From the NCBI GenBank assembly GCA_018644665.1, contig JABGQA010000070.1, forward strand, positions 12,364 to 76,363: a DNA stretch of 64,000 bases, read 5' to 3'. Below, piece by piece: positions 17,843 to 27,070 of the stretch. How positions within the stretch are numbered: position 1 is the stretch's first letter; every line of letters starts with the position of its first letter. The position numbers and the translations under genes were made by a program. The DNA is from Candidatus Poribacteria bacterium. Lineage in GTDB: Bacteria; Poribacteria; WGA-4E; GCA-2687025. The notes beneath the pieces were generated by a model. That model did no database searches, was not told the origin of the DNA, and was given only the letters and a program-made list of their open reading frames with translations.

Positions 17843-18476
17843 CGCTGGCGAAGCGGTGGAAATCCGAGTTGGCGACTTGGGCTCCCAGGTGGACTGGGCC
17901 GGCCTCTTCGGAGGCGATGGTCCGATCGAAATCGACGTCGGTTGCGGCCGCGGCATGTACCTCATCGACGCGGCGTTGGCGCGGCCCGACGCGTGCTTCC
18001 TCGGTGTAGAACTCGTACCCAAGCCGTTCTACAAGGCGTGCGAGCGCGTCGCCAAACGCGGAATCGCCAACGTAAGACTCGTGCGGGCCGACGCGCGGCA
18101 ACTCTTCGCGGATGTGGTCCCTCCGGCGTCGGTGTCGACTGTGCACGTGCAGTTCCCGGACCCCTGGCCGAAGAAGAAGCACCACAAGCGGCGCGTAGTG
18201 ACGCCGGAGTTCGTGGCCAGTGTCGCCACGGCGTTGCGGCCGGGCGGCTCTCTGCACATCGCCACGGACATCGCGGACTACTTCGACGAACTGTTGCTGG
18301 TAGTCGAGGGCTCCGGCGCGTTTCGCCTCGTGACAGAGGGCAGGTACGATGCGGCTGGGGAGATCGTCACGAACTTCGCCGCGAAGTACCGCGACCAAGG
18401 CCGCGAGATGTACGAAGCCTGGCTGACGTTGGGCGACACCGCCGCCGACGATCGAGCCGGCGACGCCCCGTTCTGA
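17832..18476 (+). CDS. trmB: tRNA (guanine-N7-)-methyltransferase TrmB
   Basis: A 214-residue SAM-dependent methyltransferase making m7G46 in tRNA. The SAM motif is EIDVGCGRG, and the family-defining segment FPDPWPKKKHHKRR is intact, followed by a Thr-Asp-x-x-x-Tyr-type motif (ATDIADYF). I chose the GTG at 17832, which overlaps the preceding gene by 11 bases, because upstream sequence in frame is Arg/Ser-rich and unlike the family. Confidence 0.93.
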   Translation: MSIDAGEAVEIRVGDLGSQVDWAGLFGGDGPIEIDVGCGRGMYLIDAALARPDACFLGVELVPKPFYKACERVAKRGIANVRLVRADARQLFADVVPPASVSTVHVQFPDPWPKKKHHKRRVVTPEFVASVATALRPGGSLHIATDIADYFDELLLVVEGSGAFRLVTEGRYDAAGEIVTNFAAKYRDQGREMYEAWLTLGDTAADDRAGDAPF

Positions 18477-18485
18477 TCGGACGTC

Positions 18486-18950
18486 CTACCAGATCGCGTC
18501 GAGGTAGCGGATCGCCCCATCCACGGTGTAGCAGATGCTCTCGGACGGGTCCGTGAGGACGTGGTCGCGCACGCGCGCGCACACGTCGCGCACGGCTCCG
18601 ACGCCGTACGCTCTGCGCAGGTAGCTCACAGCGTTGAGATCGGGATCTGGCGTGTACCGCTCGGGATGGAATGCAACCTGAGGATCCAGGTGGAACGAAT
18701 ACATGTCGCGCAGCGGCCGTTCGGCGATCTCGGCGATCGCCTCGCGCTGCTCCTGCGGAAGCCCGTGCACGAATCGTGCGTGCAACCGGCCGACGAACGC
18801 CGGTAGCCACTCCGCGAACGCCGGGTGCATCCACTCCGTGGGGGGCACCACGCCCCGGATCGCCTCATCCACGAGGTACAGTCCGATGCCAACAGGCCGC
18901 AGGCCCAGACTCGTCGAGCGCTCCACCATGTCGAGTCGCAAATTCTGCAT
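18486..18950 (-). CDS. hypothetical protein
   Basis: A 154-residue protein of unknown family starting MQNLRLDMVERS, probably helical, with a conserved-looking core (EWMHPAFAEWLPAFV; PEQREAIAEIAERP-like region). It lies 22 bases downstream of coaX on the same strand and converges with trmB 9 bases away. No signal peptide or membrane segment is visible. I do not recognise a function. Confidence 0.65.
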   Translation of the reverse strand: MQNLRLDMVERSTSLGLRPVGIGLYLVDEAIRGVVPPTEWMHPAFAEWLPAFVGRLHARFVHGLPQEQREAIAEIAERPLRDMYSFHLDPQVAFHPERYTPDPDLNAVSYLRRAYGVGAVRDVCARVRDHVLTDPSESICYTVDGAIRYLDAIW

Positions 18951-18972
18951 GACCTGAGAGGCGCGCCGGGCC

Positions 18973-19740
18973 TTACGCCGATGCCCGCCTGTGTATGAGC
19001 TCCAAACCCTTGAGCGTAAGGTACGGGTCCACGTGGTTCACTAGCGGCGACCCACTTGCTATGACGTCCGCGAGCCCTCCCGTCGCGACGACGACCGCGG
19101 GTGCGTCCAGTTCGTCCAGAATCCTGTGGAGCATCATCTCCATCTGGCCGAGGAAACCGTAATACAGGCCAGACTGGAGACACTCGACAGTGTTACGGCC
19201 GATCACGCGCGCGGGCTCCACGAGATCGACAGGACGAAGTAGCGTCGCCCGGCTGAACAGAGCGTCCATGGATATGCGTATGCCGGGGAGGAATGCCCCG
19301 CCGACGAAGGCGCCCTCGGCGTCGATGACGTCGAAGTTCGTCGTCGTGCCGAAGTCCACGGCCACCGCGGGCGCGCCGTACAGCTCGCGCGTGGCCACGG
19401 CGTTGGCGATCCTGTCGGGGCCGACCTCGGACGGGTAGTCGACATCTAGCCCGACGCCGGTGTCGGACTGGGGACGTACGAACACGCCCTCACTACCGAA
19501 GTACCGCACCGCGACATCCTCGAAGACCGACGTGAGGGCCGGCACGACCGAACTGAGCGCCACCGCGCCGATCTCCGCCGCCCCTATCCCCTCATGCGCC
19601 AGCATGCCGAGGAGCAGCACGCCGTATTCGTCCGGGCTTCGCGTTGTGTCCGTGCGGATGCGCCAGGCCCGGGTCAACTCGGAGCCGTCGAACGCGCCGA
19701 ACGTCACGTTGGTGTTGCCGATGTCTACGACGAGGAGCAC
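18973..19740 (-). CDS. coaX: type III pantothenate kinase
   Basis: A 255-residue ASKHA-fold kinase with DIGNTN at the N-terminus (Asp6 is the phosphate-1 Asp), GPDRIANAVA, and VDFGTTTNFDVI (phosphate-2). This matches CoaX, which phosphorylates pantothenate as the first step of coenzyme A synthesis and, unlike CoaA, needs a monovalent cation. The start is a GTG at 19740 with GGGTGA upstream. A birA gene, often next to coaX, is not present. Confidence 0.93.
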   Translation of the reverse strand: MLLVVDIGNTNVTFGAFDGSELTRAWRIRTDTTRSPDEYGVLLLGMLAHEGIGAAEIGAVALSSVVPALTSVFEDVAVRYFGSEGVFVRPQSDTGVGLDVDYPSEVGPDRIANAVATRELYGAPAVAVDFGTTTNFDVIDAEGAFVGGAFLPGIRISMDALFSRATLLRPVDLVEPARVIGRNTVECLQSGLYYGFLGQMEMMLHRILDELDAPAVVVATGGLADVIASGSPLVNHVDPYLTLKGLELIHRRASA

Positions 19741-19821
19741 AGGCGATCACCCTACCCGCAGGGCGCGCGGTCCACGTACGAGCGCCCGCGCGCCGGCCCG
19801 CAGCCGTCGCCGCGTTGGTGG

Positions 19822-20646
19822 CTATTCCTGTATGACTGACGAACGAGGCATCAGGGCGCACTTCGTGATCTCGTCACCCTTGCGGAGCTTCATGACCGTG
19901 TCCATGCCCTGGACCACCTGCCCGAAGGCGGTGTACGCCCCATCGAGGAACGGCACGTCCTTCAAGCAGATATAGAACTGGCTTCCGCTGGACTCGCGGT
20001 CGGGGTTCACGTTGTCGCCCTGTCGCGCGGCGGCAACCGCCCCCTTCAGGTGCTTGCGCTTGATCTCCGCCGGCACGGTGTATCCAGGGCCGCCGGAGCC
20101 GGCGCGGCTTGTTCGACCTTCGGGGTCGCCGCCCTGGATCACGAAATCCGGCTCGTAACGGTGGAATGTCCGTCCCACGCCCTGGTAGAAGCGGTCGCTG
20201 ACCAGCTTCTTGAAATTCGCTACGTGCTTCGGGGCGTCGCTGGGGTATAGCTCAATCACTATCCGACCCCTGTCCGTATCGAGCACGACTACTTCGGCAT
20301 CTGGCTGTGAGGCGTCTGCCACCGAGTTCTCCTTGGCTACTCCGCCCGGAATGAGCAGTGATGGGGCGGCGGTAGTGGGTGTTTCGCGTGTCTTCGGCGT
20401 CTCCGCCGCTGCGTCTGCGGCCGCGGTGGCGTCGGCCACGGCGTCCGTGGCGTCCGCTGTCGTGTCGTCTGCGGCGTCTGCGGCGTCAACGGCCGCGTCC
20501 TCCATGGCGTCGGCCGCCGCGGTCGCGTCCTCGGTCACTTCGTGCGCGGCACCGTCGGGCGACGCGGTGAGGGATGCCGTCTGCCCGCCGCATCCGGCCC
20601 AGACGGTCAATCCAACTAGCGCGACTAGTGCGATGAGCTTGTTCAC
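19822..20646 (-). CDS. cyclophilin-type peptidyl-prolyl isomerase, lipoprotein with Ala/Asp-rich linker
   Basis: A 274-residue protein with a lipoprotein signal (VGLTVWAGC, Cys19). A low-complexity linker rich in Ala, Asp and Thr covers residues 35-85, with repeated DAxDA-type units. A bacterial cyclophilin domain follows (about 115-274) with FHRYEPDFVIQGGDP, SQFYICL and FGQVVQGMD. It should catalyse proline isomerisation outside the cytoplasm. The GTG start has AGGAGA eight bases upstream. The linker probably works as a flexible tether from the membrane to the periplasm. Confidence 0.9.
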   Translation of the reverse strand: MNKLIALVALVGLTVWAGCGGQTASLTASPDGAAHEVTEDATAAADAMEDAAVDAADAADDTTADATDAVADATAAADAAAETPKTRETPTTAAPSLLIPGGVAKENSVADASQPDAEVVVLDTDRGRIVIELYPSDAPKHVANFKKLVSDRFYQGVGRTFHRYEPDFVIQGGDPEGRTSRAGSGGPGYTVPAEIKRKHLKGAVAAARQGDNVNPDRESSGSQFYICLKDVPFLDGAYTAFGQVVQGMDTVMKLRKGDEITKCALMPRSSVIQE

Positions 20647-20801
20647 GGCGCCTATCTCCTACTCGGATGCCGTCCCCGGGGCGGATGCTCCCGACGCTGA
20701 GCGTCCGAAGTATACAGCCGCGAGAGAGGGTCATCAAGGCGAGCCGAAGGCGTCGGCCGGGAGCAGCCGGTGGCAGGCATTCGCACGCCGCCGGGCTCGC
20801 G

Positions 20802-20830
20802 ATGACGATGCCCGGCGCCGGTGGTATACT
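20802..20830 (+). promoter_or_regulatory. candidate sigma-70-type promoter of the dehydrogenase at 20860
   Basis: ATGACG (20802-20807), a 17-base spacer and TATACT (20825-20830), 30 bases upstream of the GTG start at 20860, with GGAAGGAG at 20844-20851 between. Confidence 0.45.
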
Positions 20831-20859
20831 CCGCCCAGCCTGGCGGAAGGAGCCATCTC

Positions 20860-21855
20860 GTGTCTTACCGATATGCGATACTGGGCTGCGGGCGCGTCGC
20901 TGGTGGTCATGCCAATGCTTACGCGAAGCGAGGCAACGTCGAAGCGGTCGCCGGCGCGGAAGTCGACGCCGCGCGACGTCGCGAATTCGCCGAAGCGCAC
21001 GGCATGCCCGCCATGCACGGAGACTACCGTGATCTCCTGACGGAGCACGCGCCGGACATCGTCAGCATATGCACGTGGCCCCCGTTGCACGCCGAGATGA
21101 CGAAGGCGGCCGCCGAAGCTGGCGCGAAGCTCGTGCACTGCGAGAAGCCGATGGCGGTCTCGCTGGGCGAATGCAAGGAGATGGTCGCGGCTTGCGACGC
21201 CAACGGCGCCAAGCTGGTCATCGGGCACCAGCACAGGTGGGACGGCAACGCGAACCTCGCCGTGCAATTGGTGGCAGAGGGCGCCATCGGGGACCTGCAG
21301 TGGATCTACGGATACTGCGGCAGCCGCGACCTCCTGGCGAACGGCACGCACGTAGTCGATCTCGTGCGCTACTTCGTCGACGACTCGCCCGCGAAGATGG
21401 TCATGGGCCAGATAGACCGGCCGGAACCGAGGGTGGACTTCGGCCATGAGGTCGAGCACGCCGCGATCGCACACGTCTACTTCGAGAACGGGGTTCGGGC
21501 CTTCATTGAGCAGGGCGATGTGGCGCCCCCGCCTTACGCCTTCCAGCTTATCGGCACGGCCGGCACAATCTCGTTGAACGCGCCGGAAGGCTACGCGATG
21601 CGGGTCATCACGGCCGAGGGCGAACGGGCCGTCGATCTCCCGCCGACGAACGCGAAGCGCGCCGAGGTGGACGCGATTCTCGCGTGGCTCGACGGCGGGC
21701 CCCCACATCCGTGTCGCGGGGAAAACGCCCTGAAGACGCACGAGATACTGATGTCTGTGTACGAGTCGTCACGGCGGCACGCGGCGGTTCGCCTGCCGCT
21801 GGCGAACGACGACTTCCCGCTCCTCCAGATGATCGACGCCGGAGACGTGCCTTGA
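20860..21855 (+). CDS. Gfo/Idh/MocA-family oxidoreductase
   Basis: A 331-residue dehydrogenase with the Rossmann motif ILGCGRVAGGH and the catalytic EKPMA (CEKPMAVSLG). HQHRWDG and GTHVVDLVRYF follow in the catalytic domain. The GTG start at 20860 is supported by GGAAGGAG eight bases upstream and a promoter-like TATACT. The stop overlaps a possible TTG start of the following surface-protein gene. The substrate is not predictable. Confidence 0.87.
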   Translation: MSYRYAILGCGRVAGGHANAYAKRGNVEAVAGAEVDAARRREFAEAHGMPAMHGDYRDLLTEHAPDIVSICTWPPLHAEMTKAAAEAGAKLVHCEKPMAVSLGECKEMVAACDANGAKLVIGHQHRWDGNANLAVQLVAEGAIGDLQWIYGYCGSRDLLANGTHVVDLVRYFVDDSPAKMVMGQIDRPEPRVDFGHEVEHAAIAHVYFENGVRAFIEQGDVAPPPYAFQLIGTAGTISLNAPEGYAMRVITAEGERAVDLPPTNAKRAEVDAILAWLDGGPPHPCRGENALKTHEILMSVYESSRRHAAVRLPLANDDFPLLQMIDAGDVP

Positions 21856-21869
21856 CCGGCGGGCGTCGC

Positions 21870-23924
21870 GTGCGTGGTCGGCGCGGCCGCCCTACCCCCT
21901 TGGCTCGCGGCGCGCGCCTGACTTGGGTCCTTCTCGCCGTGTGCGTCTCGCTGGTCGGGTGCTCGGCGTCCATTCCGCTTCTCCCCTCATCTGCCCGTGT
22001 CCTGGCGCCGTCCCCTGCTGTCGGCTGGGCCTCGGGAGGCGCGAGCGTGCGACTCGAGGCCGCGGATGGCATGCGCTTCCTGGCTCCAGTCCGGGCGACC
22101 TTCGACGGCCTGGCCGCCGAGGTCACCGCGACCGGTGCGGATGGTCTCGCCATCGTCGCGGTGACGCCAGCACACGCCGCTGGGGTCGTCGATGTGCGCG
22201 TCGTGGTCGCCGCCGGCACGCCTTACGAGAGGCGGTTCACGCTGCCTGGGGCATTCACGTACGTCCCGTCCGCCCATGTGACCGGCATCGAGCCCACGCT
22301 CGCGCGTACGGACGGCGGCACGGTCGTCCGCATCGTTGGCGGCGGGTACCAGCATGACATGGTCGCGAGAGTGGACGGCGAACCGGCCGAGTTGCAGCGG
22401 GTGTCGTCGACGGAGCTCCTTGTCACGATACCCGCTCATGCACCGGGCGCGGCCCAACTCGCCTTGGTGAACATGCCGGGTTCGCCAATCGAGGACGCTC
22501 TTCCGCCGGAACCGCTCACGTACTTGCCGCCGGAGTACGAGTACCACCTCGTGGTAGCCACGCGGCTCGTGGACGTCGCGTCGGGCATCATTCTCGACTC
22601 TCAGTTGCTGCATGGGATGCGGCCCGTGGGGTCACCGGTGGACGTCGCCGAAGCGGCCGTCGTGGCATCCCTCGTAGGGGATCTCGTCCCGACGCTGCCA
22701 CTGCATTTGGTCGATCGGGGCCGCGACACCCTCTGGGTGGCCAGCGCCTTGTCGGTGGACCCATCCGCCGCCCCGAGCGTGCTATTCGACGCGCTCATCG
22801 CTACGCTCGACGGACGCGGTTTCTCTACAGAGTTGCGTCGGCCTACCACGGACACGGGCCAGGCCGTTCACCCAAGGGCGTTCTACACGAGCCCTGTGCT
22901 TCCCGGACCCCGCGGCGCGCCGTCAACGGCTGTGGACGCGAAGGCGCTGATCGTGCGCCCGATCGTGGCGCAGGTCATCGACCGGCGGCACAGGCGCATT
23001 CACCCGAACGAGCCACCGACGCGCGCCGAGGAGTGGGTAGACACGCTCCCGCGTAGGTTTGAGGAGTTACGCGCGCTCGCGGCCCTCGCGCCCGTCGCCG
23101 CGCAGGCGAGCACGGCGATGGTCGTGCGTTCGCCGGCCGACGACCGCGCAGCGGAGCCGTCCGCGTGGGATTACGTCACAGAGGACGCCATCATCGCCGG
23201 CCTCGGCACGCGCATCCGTGTCGTCGACAAGGGCCACGGGCCGCTTACGCGACCCCGTTGGACGATGTCGGACGTCCTGGGACTGCCGGATGGGGTGGCG
23301 TACACATCGTGGGCGGAGTTCCGACGCGCCAACAGACAGGTCGAGTCGCTACTGCTGTACCGACCAGACCCCAAAGGCTTCTACGCGCGCCTCGTCGACA
23401 CCGCGACGGGAGTGGTCCTGTGGTCCGCCCGGACGCTTCCCGCCCGCGAGATCTTCTCCGGGGCCGCGGCCGACACACCGTACGACCGCGCCGAGTCTCT
23501 GCTGGAGATGCAGCCCTGGTACACATGGATTCCCGGCGGCGCGCGCGTTGCGTTGGTGCTGCGGCCCCCGAAGGACGTAGACGCTGTCGACTGGCTCTCC
23601 GCCGGCTCGCTCGCACAGGATGGGCTGATATCGGCGCTTACCCGCTCGGGCGTCGCCGTGGCTGAGCCGATGACGGCGCTCTACAGGCCGTCGCCTCCAA
23701 CACCCGACCGCGCCCGCCATACGGCCGGCACTCACGTCAGTGACCCCTGGCAGGAGCTGCGGCTCGCGGGAGTGACGCACATTCTCGACGCCACGCTACA
23801 TGCTGGGACCGGCGGCACGCCGATGCAGTGGCACTTCAGCCTCCTGGACGCGTCTGACGGGGCGACTGTGGGCAGTTTCGCAGCCGTAGAAAACGCCGAG
23901 GAGGCCGCGCGTGCCCAACGCTAG
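21870..23924 (+). CDS. lipoprotein with two IPT/TIG-like domains and a large unknown domain
   Basis: About 684 residues. A basic N-terminus and a hydrophobic helix end in a lipobox (SLVGC, Cys31). Two immunoglobulin-like IPT/TIG repeats follow, the second clearest (ITGIEPTLARTDGG-type start, VRIVGGGY core). Residues 230-680 are unassigned, contain a segment WTMSDVLGLPDGVAY, and end with an ILDATLHAG segment that resembles the amyloid-export (CsgG-like) class of beta-rich lipoproteins only weakly. Possible starts are TTG 21852 (overlapping the dehydrogenase stop), GTG 21870 and TTG 21900. The 14-base overlap with the PEGA gene shows an operon of surface proteins. Confidence 0.7.
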   Translation: MRGRRGRPTPLARGARLTWVLLAVCVSLVGCSASIPLLPSSARVLAPSPAVGWASGGASVRLEAADGMRFLAPVRATFDGLAAEVTATGADGLAIVAVTPAHAAGVVDVRVVVAAGTPYERRFTLPGAFTYVPSAHVTGIEPTLARTDGGTVVRIVGGGYQHDMVARVDGEPAELQRVSSTELLVTIPAHAPGAAQLALVNMPGSPIEDALPPEPLTYLPPEYEYHLVVATRLVDVASGIILDSQLLHGMRPVGSPVDVAEAAVVASLVGDLVPTLPLHLVDRGRDTLWVASALSVDPSAAPSVLFDALIATLDGRGFSTELRRPTTDTGQAVHPRAFYTSPVLPGPRGAPSTAVDAKALIVRPIVAQVIDRRHRRIHPNEPPTRAEEWVDTLPRRFEELRALAALAPVAAQASTAMVVRSPADDRAAEPSAWDYVTEDAIIAGLGTRIRVVDKGHGPLTRPRWTMSDVLGLPDGVAYTSWAEFRRANRQVESLLLYRPDPKGFYARLVDTATGVVLWSARTLPAREIFSGAAADTPYDRAESLLEMQPWYTWIPGGARVALVLRPPKDVDAVDWLSAGSLAQDGLISALTRSGVAVAEPMTALYRPSPPTPDRARHTAGTHVSDPWQELRLAGVTHILDATLHAGTGGTPMQWHFSLLDASDGATVGSFAAVENAEEAARAQR

Positions 23925-24582
23925 ATGGAGGGCGCTCGCCCTTGTGGCCGTGGCCGTGACGACCCCAATTCTGTGCGCTGCTCAGGACGGCCCGGCCGGG
24001 TCAGGCGCCCTGACAGTCACCGGGTTCGGCCCGGAGTACGCGGCTCTCGTGACCGGGCCGGACTCCGCGGCTGTGTCGGCGTACATGACGCGATCGGCGG
24101 CCGGGGAGGTAGCGCTCGAATGGTCGATCGGGCTACCGGCAGACGCGTTCGCTACCGACGCGCGCAGCGCGACATTGGCCGGGCTATCACCCGGCGTGTA
24201 CGTCGTCCGCTGGTGGAGCGGACAGGTGCGCATGGTGGGTAAGACACTCCTGACCGGACCGGGAGTCGAGCAGCGGGTGACGGTGGGCTCGGGGCCGGCG
24301 CTCGTCCCGCTCCATGCGCCCGACGGTATTGCCGCTCCGACCCGCCTCAATGTCGTATGGGGACGCGTCGCGGCGCCGAACGACGTGAGTGTGTCGGTAG
24401 ACGGCATCTACATCGGCCACGCGTTCGACTCCGCCGAACTCAGCGTGTTCGGCCTACCCAAGGGGGAGAGGCGCGTGCGCGTCACCGCGCCCGGCTACCG
24501 TCCGGTTGACCTGACGGTCTCGCTGTCGACGCGGCACGAGACGACCCGCTTTGTGCGGATGCGCCGGCTCGACGACGATTGA
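23911..24582 (+). CDS. exported protein with PEGA-like domain
   Basis: A 223-residue protein with a signal peptide (ALVAVAVTTPILCAAQ) and a C-terminal PEGA-like beta domain (SVSVDGIYIGHA, GERRVRVTAPGYRP). PEGA domains occur on surface proteins and often sit near cell-wall components. The GTG start overlaps the preceding lipoprotein gene by 14 bases, so the two products probably act together at the envelope. It ends beside a small inverted repeat (TGACA/TGTCA at 24580-24595) before the convergent sulfatase gene. Confidence 0.72.
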   Translation: MPNARWRALALVAVAVTTPILCAAQDGPAGSGALTVTGFGPEYAALVTGPDSAAVSAYMTRSAAGEVALEWSIGLPADAFATDARSATLAGLSPGVYVVRWWSGQVRMVGKTLLTGPGVEQRVTVGSGPALVPLHAPDGIAAPTRLNVVWGRVAAPNDVSVSVDGIYIGHAFDSAELSVFGLPKGERRVRVTAPGYRPVDLTVSLSTRHETTRFVRMRRLDDD

Positions 24583-24592
24583 CATACCCCTG

Positions 24593-26056
24593 TCAGCATT
24601 CCCGCGGATGTCGGCGCTCGGCCCGGTCGGCCCACTCCGCCCTTCCGGTGTCCCTCAAGCGGCGCGCATAGCTTGGCAACTGACCGCGCGTGTGGAAGGG
24701 GCCGCCCTCCGCCAGGACCGTGTGCATCGGGTCTCGGTGGCATGTCGCGACGCGCATCTGCTCGCCGTGCCACTCGTCCAACAGGGCCATCCCCCTGCCC
24801 ACGAGGTCGGGACGGGCTTCGGCGAGGTCATCCTGCTCGTGCGGGTCGGCCTTGACGTCGTACACCATGACATCCGGGTAGCCACGGTAGCCGTCGTGGT
24901 ACGTGCGTATCGCGACGTAGTCGTCGAAGCGCACGGAGCGTTGGCAGGTCCACGCGCCCGTGCTCACGACGAGGTGATCGCGGCCGGCGGAGCGCCCGGA
25001 CCGGAGGCCGTCCGCAAAGCTAGCGCCGTCCCAGATGTCTGGGACGTCCCCGCCGACGAGTTCTGCGACTGTGGCCGCCAGGTCGATGTTGTACTGCAGT
25101 CCATCGTTCACGCCCGGCGACGTCACCCCCGGCCACCGCACGATGAGCGGCACGCGTGTGATGATGTCGTCGGCGGTGTGGTGGTCGCCGTACACGTTCA
25201 GCTCGCCCAGGCATTCGCCGTGGTCGGCGGAGATGATGACAGCGGTGTCATCGAGTACGCCAAGATCGGCCAACTCGTTGAGCAGTCGCCCGAGGTGCTC
25301 GTCTGCGTATCGAATGCCCGTGTCGTAGCCATCGAACATGCGCCGCACCTGACCCATCGAGGACGCGTCGATCGGCTGGCGCGGGTAGCGTTCCTCCACC
25401 TCGGGCCGAGGCGTGAAGTGGGTCATCTCCTGTGCGGAGTGCGCCCCCGGGCGCGACCAGTGGTCCTGCCGCACTTCCTCGGTGAGCCAATCGGGCGTGG
25501 GGTCGTCCGCGAACGGGTCCCCGTAGTCCTCGGGAGTTCGGTACGGCGTATGCGGATCCCAGAAGTTGACGTGGAGGAACCAGTTGTCCTCGCGGCCACG
25601 CCGACGCAGCCAGTCCAGGGCGACCGGCGAAACCTCGTCGGCGCGTTCGTTCCCGCCCTTGCCCGGGTTGTAGACCTCCGAGAACCCCGCGTACCAGTGC
25701 CAAGCGGAGTGCCGCTCGCCGAAGGGGCTCACCGTGATGGTGGTGTAGCCCGCGCGCCGCAGCCGCGCCATCCACGACGTCTGCCCCAGCGCCGACCGGA
25801 ACGCGCGCCCGTACCCTTCTACGAACGGGTCCGCCGCCGTTCCGCCATGTCCGACGACGCCCGTGTGTATCCCGAAGCGCCCGGTGAAGAGCGCCGTACG
25901 GCTCGGGAGGCACGGCACGTCCGTCGCGTAGAAGTTCTCGAAGCGCACGCCGTCGGCCGCGATGCCGTCGATGTTGGGGCTCGTGTCGCGGTGGTACCCA
26001 TAGCATCCCAGGTGGTCGGGCCGCGTGGAGTCCAAGTCGATGTAGAGAATCCGCAT
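24593..26056 (-). CDS. sulfatase (formylglycine-dependent type)
   Basis: A 487-residue alkaline-phosphatase-superfamily sulfatase. The maturation motif C-x-P-S-R is intact (Cys49-Leu-Pro-Ser-Arg53, then TALFTGR). Metal-site residues are seen in [16 protein letters not shown] near the N-terminus and ISADHGE later. The Cys should be converted to formylglycine by a maturase that is not in this window. No signal peptide is visible, so it may act in the cytoplasm on imported sulfated sugars. It is followed upstream by an SMP-30 lactonase gene on the same strand (9-base gap), consistent with a sugar catabolic unit. Confidence 0.9.
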   Translation of the reverse strand: MRILYIDLDSTRPDHLGCYGYHRDTSPNIDGIAADGVRFENFYATDVPCLPSRTALFTGRFGIHTGVVGHGGTAADPFVEGYGRAFRSALGQTSWMARLRRAGYTTITVSPFGERHSAWHWYAGFSEVYNPGKGGNERADEVSPVALDWLRRRGREDNWFLHVNFWDPHTPYRTPEDYGDPFADDPTPDWLTEEVRQDHWSRPGAHSAQEMTHFTPRPEVEERYPRQPIDASSMGQVRRMFDGYDTGIRYADEHLGRLLNELADLGVLDDTAVIISADHGECLGELNVYGDHHTADDIITRVPLIVRWPGVTSPGVNDGLQYNIDLAATVAELVGGDVPDIWDGASFADGLRSGRSAGRDHLVVSTGAWTCQRSVRFDDYVAIRTYHDGYRGYPDVMVYDVKADPHEQDDLAEARPDLVGRGMALLDEWHGEQMRVATCHRDPMHTVLAEGGPFHTRGQLPSYARRLRDTGRAEWADRAERRHPREC

Positions 26057-26065
26057 CTACCCCGC

Positions 26066-26923
26066 CTATATCTGGATGCGTGAGCAGTACTCGGCGACGC
26101 CCCTCACGCCGATGTTGACGTGGAAGAGCCCGCCGGCGAGTGAGCCATTCGCCGCCTTGTCGTCCCCGCCTGCCGTCGTGACGTACATGTCTGTGAGATC
26201 GTCGCCGCCGAATGTCACGCTGGACACCTTCCTCGCCGGGAAGTCGATGCCCCTGAGTTCCGCGCCCGCCGCGGTGTACTTGTGGAGCTTGTATCCGTCC
26301 CACCGCGCTGACCAGATGTCCCCCGCCGCATCGAGCGTCATGCCGTCGGGGACGCCCTCGCCGTCGGGCGTCTCGACCACGACGCGCCCTTCGCTGATCT
26401 CGCCGGTCGCCCCATCGTAGTCGAACGCGCAGATACGCCGGACCCCGGAGTCCGTGTGGTACATCGTCCTGCGGTCGCCCGTGAACGCCATGCCGTTCGA
26501 GCAGCGGACGTCGCGCAGCGCGGGCGCGATGGACCCGTCTAGGTCGAGACGGTAGAGCGTGCCGAGATGGTCCGGCGATGGCATCGTCCCGCAGAATACC
26601 CGCCCGAACGGGTCGGCGATGACGTCGTTGAAGCGGGACTCGCGCTCCGCCGGTATCTCGTCGATCACTGTCGTGACCTCGCCGTCGCGCCACAGCTTGA
26701 CCGCGCCACGGGCCATGAAGAGCAGGAGCGCGCCGTCGGGCTGCACCGTGAAGCCGCCCACCTGTTCCCCCTCGTAGCACTGCTCGTGCGCGCCGGTTGC
26801 GGGGTCATGCCGGAACATCCTGCCCGTAGGGATGTCCGTCCAATACACGCGCTTCTCGGCGGGATGCCAGAGCGGATTCTCACCTGTGACACACTCGTAG
26901 TCCGCGATCAGCCGCGGGTCCAT
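26066..26923 (-). CDS. SMP-30/gluconolactonase-family protein
   Basis: A 285-residue six-bladed beta-propeller of the SMP-30/regucalcin family. ENPLW (metal Glu), RFNDVIADPFGRVFCG (metal Asn), CSNGMAFTGD and VPDGMTLDAAGDIWSA (metal Asp) are all present, so the divalent-metal site is complete. Likely reaction: hydrolysis of an aldonolactone. It starts at ATG 26923 and is followed after nine bases by the sulfatase, which suggests joint function in the breakdown of a sulfated sugar. Confidence 0.9.
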   Translation of the reverse strand: MDPRLIADYECVTGENPLWHPAEKRVYWTDIPTGRMFRHDPATGAHEQCYEGEQVGGFTVQPDGALLLFMARGAVKLWRDGEVTTVIDEIPAERESRFNDVIADPFGRVFCGTMPSPDHLGTLYRLDLDGSIAPALRDVRCSNGMAFTGDRRTMYHTDSGVRRICAFDYDGATGEISEGRVVVETPDGEGVPDGMTLDAAGDIWSARWDGYKLHKYTAAGAELRGIDFPARKVSSVTFGGDDLTDMYVTTAGGDDKAANGSLAGGLFHVNIGVRGVAEYCSRIQI

Positions 26924-27070
26924 GCCTACCCCCTCCGTGGTTGCGTCGAGACACCTTACCCACTGCCCTAGCGTCGGGCAACTGGAATCGCGATCGGCGC
27001 CACCGGGCGATGGTGCTACACTCCGCGCGTCGAGCGCGGCGAAACGCCAATCGCACCCGGAGAGATCAGC

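Noticed and set aside
20734..21741. 335-codon open frame antisense to the dehydrogenase at 20860
   Set aside because: Codon-position shadow of a GC-rich gene; composition is rich in Arg, Val and His without a domain, and no ribosome site is seen.
25248..26780. 510-codon minus-strand frame overlapping the sulfatase and SMP-30 genes
   Set aside because: Arg/Gly/His-rich translation with no domain; the two overlapped genes carry complete catalytic motifs in another frame.
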